A stretch of DNA of 22,500 bases, from assembly GCA_002005505.1 (NCBI GenBank), contig KV908386.1:516399-538898 (forward strand). The letters are read 5' to 3'. Position numbers and translations under genes: made by a program. Source of the stretch: Botryococcus braunii (Eukaryota > Chlorophyta > Trebouxiophyceae). A model generated the notes under the pieces. That model saw only the letters and a list, made by a program, of their open reading frames with translations, searched no databases and had not been told where the DNA came from. Position 1 is the stretch's first letter, and each line of letters begins with the position of its first letter. Below, piece by piece: positions 15,901 through 22,500 of this stretch.

Positions 15901-15968
15901 CCGACAGGCTGTCGGGATGCCCGTTTGAATTCCTGTTCGGACTCCCAACTTGGACTCCAAGTTGGGAG
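15901..15968. repeat. Two small perfect inverted repeats upstream of the GH5 gene
   Basis: 15901-15915 is CCGACAG-G-CTGTCGG (7-bp arms). 15942-15968 is CTCCCAACTTGG, ACT, then the exact complement (12-bp arms, 3-nt loop). They lie 270-340 bp upstream of the start codon, in the promoter or leader. They could be a protein-binding palindrome, an RNA hairpin or the tip of a small element. No function is assigned. Confidence 0.85.
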
Positions 15969-16280
15969 CGACGAAAACGTGTTGGGAGCAGAACCTCCCC
16001 CGTCAGACACTCGTATTATTGAGCGACGCAGACAGACAGTGCCACCGGTGTCAGTGACAGCACGCAATGTCCATTGCAGCGACCAACAATATAAACAAAT
16101 ACCCAGGTGTCGAGTGATCAGGAGTCCTGATTCAGGACCTTATAATCATATGGTGTTGATCAACCCAAACCGGGATTTTCAGAGAAGCAATAGAGTACAT
16201 CCTCTTTAAACTCGATGACAGAAAAGTCATGCTGCGACGACTTTGCAATTTCAGTTGGATAGCCAGTAACACACAAAGGG

Positions 16281-16632
<352 letters not shown>

Positions 16633-17532
16633 GGTCAACGGGAAAGAGGGAAGGGAACATTCACCGTCCTCATCAGTGGTCCTGGCAAGAATTTCCTATG
16701 TGAGTCCCATGTGTGTTCGTCACCCTCCCCCTTCGTGAAAGCTTCGTGAAGAACACCAGGGCAGCCATTACCCTATACTGGAAATTCATAAGGGATGAGC
16801 TTCCGTTGAGTTCTGAGAAGGAAATCGTCGTCGGCGACTGCTTGCCTTGTTATGACAATTCGCTCAAATGCCGTTCCACTTCTTCTTCTTCCATTGTCCA
16901 AAACCCCATCTCTCCACGGGTGGTTTCAGTACAGTTTATGGGAATTAGCGCTAAACAGTACAACTTAATTCAAGAGCCTACAACAATGAGTGAGTGAATG
17001 GCGACAAACAGTTCCGTAAGTAGAGTGTATCCACGTGGATGGATTACATAGTCGAAACATTAACGCCTTGGAGCCTGTGGGCCGGCTGTTGAAGGCTGTC
17101 ATGACGATGCATCGATCATCATTTTTTTCACTTGTGCATCGAACAATTCATTAGTGCAATTTTGATCAAACCTTAACTGCAAGTTAGGAAAGCGCTCCAA
17201 GCAACTTCCCTTCAAGCGATTCCTCAAGGTGATCGCAACTATTCAACAACAGTCCCTAGCTAGGACCTATAGGGTTACCACGGTTGTTCACTTTGACAAG
17301 CTGTTTCAATCTTGCAAGCTCCTATACAACAGGTTGAACCTACAGCTGTGCTGCGTAGTACACTGTTGCATTCGTGGCTTGCCTCCAGTCTGAGTTGCAT
17401 ATCATGCGCACTCTGCAGGCTAGATTGCCATAACAGCAGCACACATAGAACTAGTATGTGGTGCAGTGCAAAAAGGCTTGGTACACCTTTGTGTGTATGC
17501 CTATGAAGCAACGTAGCGCACATCTATAGACT
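16633..17532. other. Unassigned stretch
   Basis: The longest frames (94 codons + at 16713-16997, 82 codons - at 17275-17523) show no family motif and no clear splice partners. Nothing can be supported. Confidence 0.4.
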
Positions 17533-18441
17533 TGGCTAAGACTTCCCCAATGAAGGGCAGTGCACCTGCCAACACAATGAAAGTGGTATATAAATTTGAC
17601 AATCCCAAACTTTTTCAAATGCATCTTTCACATTTTTCTAACAGGCAGTTTTGAAAACAAAGCTACCATTTAGAGAAAACGGTCGCATTCAAATGCAACC
17701 GTTATCGGCACCGCTTCGCATCCGGTCAGAATGAGGTTGTCACTGCCACTCTGGCTTGCGTTATCCGGTCACTTGATTGCAGGTTGAAGGTTCCAACTGA
17801 AATTTCGTCAGCCTGTGCGCCGCTTGGCCAAGAGTGTAGCGTCAGGGTTCAATAGTGCAGCTTTAGGGTTCTACAGGCTGACTAACTCAACAAAAACATG
17901 GTGCACTTAAATTCTTAACCAGAACATGGCACACGCGTTTGCCAATTGAACTGTGCAAAGTCAATTGGCTGAGCCTTACGAGGGCGCGTACAGGAGTTTC
18001 TGTCTTCAAGGACTGCCTTGTCTTTGAAGACACTCCTTCTCGAAGAAGAAGAAGAAGGAGAAGAAGTCGCCCCTTCTTGAACTCCAGAACTAAATATTAG
18101 AACTGCGGGTACAGGTACCCTGCTCATTGACATACGTGTGCGACCTTGAAAGCATAAATCTTGCATGATTCTTGACGCATCTGGACAGATCCGGATGCAT
18201 ATGCAGATCTGAGAGTAAGTACACAGTCTGGCAACCGATAGATTCGCTGTTGCCACGTAATGTGCCGGAATATGCACAGATACACCTAGCTGGTTGCGCA
18301 ATGACTTCATGTGTGCACACAGCGCCTTCCACATGTCTACACCCTCGAACTCTCTTGTCTCCCTCCCCCCGGCCCGTGTCCCCCACTCTGAAGCTCTTCC
18401 CCAACATCCCCCCCCCCCCCAACACACACACACACATCCGC
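17533..18441. repeat. 0.9-kb tandem duplication, copy 1
   Basis: Copy 1 runs from GGCTAAGACTTCCCCAATG to the C run and (CA)n at 18408-18436. The same sequence resumes at 18443, an offset of 909 bp. Both copies contain GTGGTATATAAATTT, a CGGTCGCATTCAAATGCAACC block, a GAAGAAGAAGAAGGAGAAG purine tract and a C-run/CA end. The copies differ by scattered substitutions and small indels. No protein function is recognised: minus frames shared by both are mutated without sign of constraint. Confidence 0.92.
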
Positions 18442-19480
18442 AGGCTAAGCCTTCCCCAATGAAGGGCAGTGCACCTGCTAACACAATGAAAGTGGTATAT
18501 AAATTTAATAATCCCAAACTTTTTCAAATGCATCTTTCACATTTTTCTAACAGGCAGTTTTGAAAACAAAGCTACCATTTAGAGAAAACGGTCGCATTCA
18601 AATGCAACCGTTATCGGCACCGCTTCGCATCCGGTCAGAATGAGGTTGTCACTGCCACTCTGGCTTGCGTTATAGGGTCACTTGTTTGCAAGTTGAATGT
18701 TCCAACTGAAATTTCGTCAGCCTGTGCGCCGCCTGGCCAAGAGTGTAGCGTCAGGGTTCAATAATGCAGCTTTAGGGTTCTACAGGCTGACTAACTCAAC
18801 AAAAACATGGTGCACTCACAGTCTTAACCAGAACATGGCACGCGCGTGTGTCAATTGACTGTGCAAAGTCAATTGGCTGAGCTTTACGAGGGCCTGTACA
18901 GGAGTTTCTGTCTTCAAGGACTGCCTTGCCTTTGAAGACACTCCTTCTCGAAGAAGAAGAAGAAGGAGAAGAAGTCATCCCTTCTTGAACTCCAGAACTC
19001 CGGACCTGCCAATATATTAGAACTGCGGGTGCAGGTACCCTGCTCTGTTGACATACGTGTGCGACCTTGAAAGCTTAAATCTTGCATGTTTTTTGACGAA
19101 TCTGGACAGATCCGGATGCATATGCAGATCTGCATGTAAGTATACAGTCTGGCAACCGATGGATTTGCTGTTGCCACGTAATGTGCCTGCATATGCACAG
19201 ATACGCCTACCTGGTTGCGCAATGACTTCATATGTGCACACAGCGCCTGCAGGTTTGCCCAATCTATAGCTATCTAGCTATAGCATAAACCCTCCCCAGG
19301 AAGCCATTCCCATCAAAACCGTGGGGGCTATAAACGCTCTTGTTATGCAAGCGCCTGTTTGCCTTCCACATGTCTACACTCTCGAACTCTCTTGTCTCCT
19401 TCCCCCCCGCCCGTGTCACCCACTCTGAAGCTCTTCCCCAACGTCCCCCCCCCCCCACACACACACACACACACGCACGC
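18442..19480. repeat. 0.9-kb tandem duplication, copy 2 (with a 116-bp insertion)
   Basis: It begins GGCTAAGCCTTCCCCAATG and follows copy 1 through AGCGCC at 19247. After the insertion (19248-19363) it resumes at TTCCACATGTCTACA and ends in the same C run and CA tract, here enlarged. Extra small differences include GAACTCCGGACCTGCCAATA at about 18995-19014, which copy 1 lacks in part. Confidence 0.9.
19248..19363. mobile_element. 116-bp insertion in copy 2 (MITE-like or a deletion footprint)
   Basis: It is absent from copy 1, where AGCGCC runs directly into TTCCACATG. Its edges are related: GCGCC-TGCAGG-TTTGCC on the left and GCGCC-TG-TTTGCC on the right. A perfect inverted repeat with 9-bp arms and 2-nt spacer (CTATAGCTA-TC-TAGCTATAG) lies at 19264-19283. 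It could be a small non-autonomous element. Alternatively, it is ancestral DNA lost from copy 1 by recombination between the short repeats. No transposase is visible. Confidence 0.4.
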
Positions 19481-19531
19481 ACGCACACACGCACACACCG
19501 CCCCACCTCCTGGGCGCTGTGTCACCTACTC

Positions 19532-19533
<2 letters not shown>

Positions 19534-19624
<91 letters not shown>
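19534..19624. repeat. (CT)n microsatellite
   Basis: About 45 uninterrupted CT units, preceded by the CA/CGCA tract at 19456-19498. Ser-Leu open frames over it are artefacts. Confidence 0.97.
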
Positions 19625-19627
<3 letters not shown>

Positions 19628-19918
19628 CCTCTACCCAGCAAAGCCCCTCTCCCCTCCGCCCTGCCTCCCGGATTCTGTCCCCCACTCCACTCAATTTCTG
19701 CTTCTTGCGGTACAAAACAAGCAAAACTAAACAGAACTACACTGCACTACAAGAAGCATTACAGGTACTGTACTACCGCAAGGCTGTTCCCCAGGCCGTC
19801 CCGGGTGCAATCCTTTCCGCGCATGCGGCCCTCCGCCCCTCAAAGCGCATCGAGCCCCTCCATGTGCAGAGCATCAAAACAACACGCAAGCCGCGCTCAT
19901 CCACAAATGCAGTCGAAT

Positions 19919-20366
19919 CTACAAATGCCAAAACCCCCCTTTGGTGGGGCCAGGGGCTTGTTCTGGCCAACGGCCTTTCATAACAAACCTCTGTCGGTCG
20001 TCACGGGTGCGATTGCCGCCTCGCATTGTCAGTCCCCTCCTCTTGGGGTCCGACCTGACGCGACCTTTCCCGCATTTCTTGCAGGCGTCGCCGCCGTAGA
20101 TGTTTCGGCACCTGCGCCCCCCACCCCCCGGTGGCTCTTCAGCCCAAGTGGCTGGTCCTGCATGTAATATTCATTCCATTCCCACCTCTCAGCCTTTTGG
20201 ACCCCTCAGAGGCATCGCAGGCAGGTGCATCCACCTGCACAGGGCGTGCGAGGATTTGCTCATGGCCATGCGCCTTTCCACACCTTCTGGGAACTTGAAA
20301 AAAGGAAATAAATTGACAAAACGCGGTTTTGAAGAGCTGGATGCGAGCGCTTGTGCGCCCGAGCGT

Positions 20367-20416
<50 letters not shown>

Positions 20417-21104
20417 CGCGCACACACACTCACATTCACACACATGTACACACACACTCACATTCACACACATGTGCACACACACACCCCACCTGTCACA
20501 TGAAATCCAGATTTTGAACTTTACAGCGTCCTAGGCATGGGCATTTTTGCTGTGTGCTAGCATATTGTGCAGAGCTCTCCCGCAGCAATAAGCAAGTATA
20601 ATGTCGGGTGTTGCTAGACCGCTAGGGGAAAATCCGGCATGAAGGAGGAAGCCCAGAATTTAACAGCCTTTGTCAGAGGCGCCTGTGGCCCTTTCCGAAC
20701 CGATCAATCAGACCGCGAACGGATCGCAAGGGAGCTAAAGAACAACAAACCACGCAACGTCACCAGGGCGAAGCCAGACGAGGCTGAGAAGTGTTTGCCG
20801 GACCTCCCTGATCCCCCCCCCCCCCCAAGAAAGGATGAGATAAGATAAGGAGGCCGGATGAGATCAGTGCAGCAGCAAGAGGAGAAGATGGGGAAGCTTC
20901 TGGAGTGTGTGGGATCAGATCGCATTGCAAACGCACATCGCATTGCAGCTTGCACGTGTCCCAGTCCATGGTCGGCTTCAGCACATCCCAGCCTGCCAGT
21001 TTGCGGCGCAGCGAGCAGATGACGGCCTCCCCCGCCCTTCCAAAGGGCTTCTGCCACGAAAAGTAGCGCCACACGCACGCCGCTTTCTTCTGCATGCTCT
21101 CCAA
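19919..21104 (-). CDS. Three-exon candidate gene: small basic protein with a CxC...CxxCxKG motif
   Basis: Exons inferred on the minus strand: 20937-21104, 20235-20293 and 19919-20111, stop TAG at 19919-19921. Donors are GAT|GTGCGT and AG|GTGGAT. Acceptors are CTGCACAG, an excellent T-rich TTTCCTTTTTTCAAG, and GGCGCAG. All phases agree and third positions are GC-rich. The frame gives ~139 residues, or ~136 from the ATG at 21095. Exon 1 is Trp/Lys-rich (VWRYFSWQKPFGRAGEAV). The exon 2/3 join gives ALCRCRNIYGG and then DACKKCGKGRVRSDPKRR, four cysteines in a CxC-x8-CxxC arrangement that could bind zinc, followed by a basic tail. I recognise no family. Other short exons could be missed. Everything rests on splice signals, phase and codon use. 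Confidence 0.4.
20369..20490. repeat. (CA)n microsatellite with CACATTCACACACATGT duplicates
   Basis: CA dinucleotides run from 20369 to 20415. A GCGCG break and two nearly identical ACACACTCACATTCACACACATGT segments (20425-20449 and 20453-20477) follow. On the minus-strand model it lies in the first intron of the cysteine-motif gene. Confidence 0.95.
20639..20848 (+). CDS. Possible 69-codon ORF, unidentified
   Basis: An ATG-started frame with a normal soluble-protein composition: MKEEAQNLTAFVRGACG, an Arg/Glu/Lys-rich middle (RERIARELKNNKPRNV), then LPDLPD and a proline run from the C tract at 20815-20826. It lies antisense to an intron of the minus-strand cysteine-motif candidate. It may be a small gene, an exon or chance. 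No family is recognised. Confidence 0.25.
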   Translation: MKEEAQNLTAFVRGACGPFRTDQSDRERIARELKNNKPRNVTRAKPDEAEKCLPDLPDPPPPPRKDEIR

Positions 21105-21140
21105 CTGTGCAGCCCCTCATCTGCTGTTAACCGCACCTGC

Positions 21141-21374
21141 CTGCTCGCCTGACACAGGGGCTGCACAGGGAAAGGGGGTCCAGGCCCCTGGGATAGAGTA
21201 CCCAGGGAACTGGTTGTCCTGCTCGCCTGACACAGGGCTGCGCAGCGAAGGGAGGTGGAGCCCCTGGGACAGAGTACCCGAGGTACCAGTTGTCGTTTTC
21301 GCCTGACACAGGGGCTGGGCAGGGAAGGGAGGTAAAGCCCCTGGGACACCGTACCCAGGGAAACGGTTGTCCTT
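21141..21374. repeat. Tandem repeat of ~77 bp, three units
   Basis: GCCTGACACAGGG occurs at 21147, 21225 and 21301 (steps 78 and 76). Each is followed by GCTG-GCAG-GAA, then CCCCTGGGA, GTACCC and (C/G)-GTTGTC. The units differ at many scattered sites. It directly precedes, on the minus strand, the first exon of the cysteine-motif candidate. Confidence 0.9.
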
Positions 21375-21579
21375 CCGGCGTGTAATGTTTGCAACAACGC
21401 CCCTTTGTTTGAGAATGGCAGATGGGTGCATTGATGAGCAGGGATGCGACTGAGGGGTCCTGGGGAGGGCGGCCGGGCACTCCGGACACTTCAGCGATCA
21501 CATGATCATCATGGAGCGCATCGCAAGGAAAGTGAATATGATGGGCACTTGAGCGCAATGTTTTGCGGATTCGCAATTG

Positions 21580-22110
21580 CGGAATTTTAAGGTCCTCCAG
21601 GGACACGCCAAGGTCAGGCCCTGGACAAGGAAGGCTGCGGTTGATTTCATGAACAGGGGCGGATGAAATGTCCTCCAGGGAAACGCTAGTTTCAGGCCTT
21701 TGATAACAAAGGATGTGGGTAGTTCATGTGTAGTTGGTGGATTTAAGGTCCTCCAGGAGCACGCCAGCTTTTGGCCCTCACATGAAAGGATGTGGTCCGG
21801 TTCATGAGCAGTGGCAGATTAAAGGACCTCCAGAGAAACGCCAGTTGGAGGGCTTTGACATGAAAGGATGTGGTCCGTTCAGGAGCAGTTGCGGATTAAA
21901 GGTCCTCCAGTGACACGCAGAAATACATGGCTTTGACATGAAAGGATGTGGTTCAGTGCATGAGCAGTGGCGGATTAAAGGTCCTCTAGACACCCGCCAA
22001 TTTCAGGCCTTTGACATGAAAGGACGCATAATATGTGGTTGAGTTCATGAGCAGTGGCGGATTAAAGGTCGGCACAGAGACATGCCAAATTCAGGGCTTT
22101 AATATGATTT
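21580..22110. repeat. Satellite-like tandem repeat of ~78 bp, seven units
   Basis: GGTCCTCCAG or a variant occurs at 21591, 21669, 21747, 21824, 21901, 21980 and 22067. Steps are 77-79 bp, except the last, which carries a ~9-bp insert (GCATAATAT). The consensus adds (A/G)CACGCCA, TTTCAGGC(C/T)TTTGACATGAAAGGATGTGG, TTCATGAGCAGTGG and CGGATTAAA. Frames over it are not conserved, so it is non-coding. Confidence 0.93.
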
Positions 22111-22261
22111 GATAGCCTAGCAGGGGTTCACCCTTGCTTTGTCATCCATTATCAGCTGAAGGGCTTCCGGGAGGCGGTACAGCATGTACTGCGGCAGGCG
22201 CAGCGCAAACTCCCCCCACGGCAACACATCTTCCAATGGGTACTTGCAAACCACACATATC

Positions 22262-22490
22262 CTCCTTATCAGCATCATCCGAGTTCATTCTCACAACTCC
22301 CTCCCTCCAATCCTAAACCCTAAACCCTTGTCAGCATCGAAGGAGTTCATCCTCACAATTCCCTCCAACCCTGAACCCTAAACCCTTATCAGCATCGAAG
22401 GAGTTCACTCTCACAATTCCCTCCAACCCTAAACCCTAAACCCTTATCAGCATCGAAGGAGTTCATTCTTACAAAATTCCCTTACTCTCG
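22262..22490. repeat. 58-62-bp tandem repeat carrying telomere-type heptamers
   Basis: TCAGCAT(C) occurs at 22269, 22331, 22389 and 22447. Each is followed by GAAGGAGTTCA(T/C), TCTCACAATTCCCTCCAA, and in three units CCTAAACCCTAAACCC or a one-base variant. CCCTAAA is the plant and green-algal telomere heptamer (TTTAGGG). The heptamers come in pairs, so this is an interstitial or subtelomeric satellite, not the chromosome end. The last unit decays near 22480. Confidence 0.93.
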
Positions 22491-22500
22491 CCATCACCAC

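Noticed and set aside
18090..19262. Minus frames in both duplication copies containing DLHMHPDLSR, resembling a metallophosphatase DLH motif
   Set aside because: The rest of the fold is absent, and the copies differ mostly by amino-acid-changing substitutions, so no selection is visible.
19340..20167. 275-codon plus frame, the longest in the window
   Set aside because: Its core is the (CT)n and CA tracts. The rest shows no motif and opposes the better supported minus exons.
21127..21606. 159-codon minus frame
   Set aside because: It runs through the 77-bp tandem units and the first 78-bp unit, and openness comes from the repeat.

Overview
This is nuclear DNA of a eukaryote, most likely a photosynthetic one of the green lineage (green alga or streptophyte alga). 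Four things point there. Two protein genes are split by GT-AG introns whose 5' sites are often GTG-type (GTGCGT, GTGTGT, GTGAGT). The transporter reads closest to plant-type NRAMP proteins. Doubled plant/algal telomere-type heptamers (CCCTAAA) sit inside a repeat at the right end. Dinucleotide repeats are extremely abundant. The species cannot be named from the sequence.

Layout. 1-850: a decayed 21-bp repeat, then unassigned DNA and a long (GA)n tract. 850-5102 (+): six exons of an NRAMP metal transporter whose 5' part lies left of the window, with a possible last exon at 5388-5649. One exon carries a one-base frameshift in a G run, and the end of the last sure exon is copied just downstream. 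The introns hold microsatellites, an imperfect hairpin and short tandem duplications. 5650-8500: no recognised gene, but a striking higher-order repeat of 31/33-bp units at 6090-6497. 8500-11750: AT-richer DNA with weak minus-strand exon candidates for an unidentified membrane protein. 12235-15631 (-): a complete seven-exon gene for a secreted GH5 endoglycoceramidase-like hydrolase (about 523 aa), the best-supported gene here. 15900-16620: two hairpins and a long (CA)n/(GA)n compound tract upstream of it. 16640-17530: nothing assignable. 17533-19480: a 0.9-kb tandem duplication, the second copy carrying a 116-bp insertion. 19919-21104 (-): three phase-compatible exons of an unidentified cysteine-containing, possibly zinc-binding protein. 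21141-22490: three adjacent tandem arrays with periods of about 77, 78 and 58 bp, the last with telomere-like heptamers, resembling subtelomeric or satellite DNA.

The genes do not form a pathway: a metal transporter, a lipid-glycan hydrolase and unidentified proteins are neighbours on opposite strands. Long, apparently open frames of Ser-Leu, Arg-Glu, Cys-Val or His-Thr are microsatellites read in frame, not proteins. I found no convincing new multi-gene system. The most unusual items are the 128-bp higher-order array, the damage and duplication in the NRAMP gene, and the cysteine-motif gene made of short exons.
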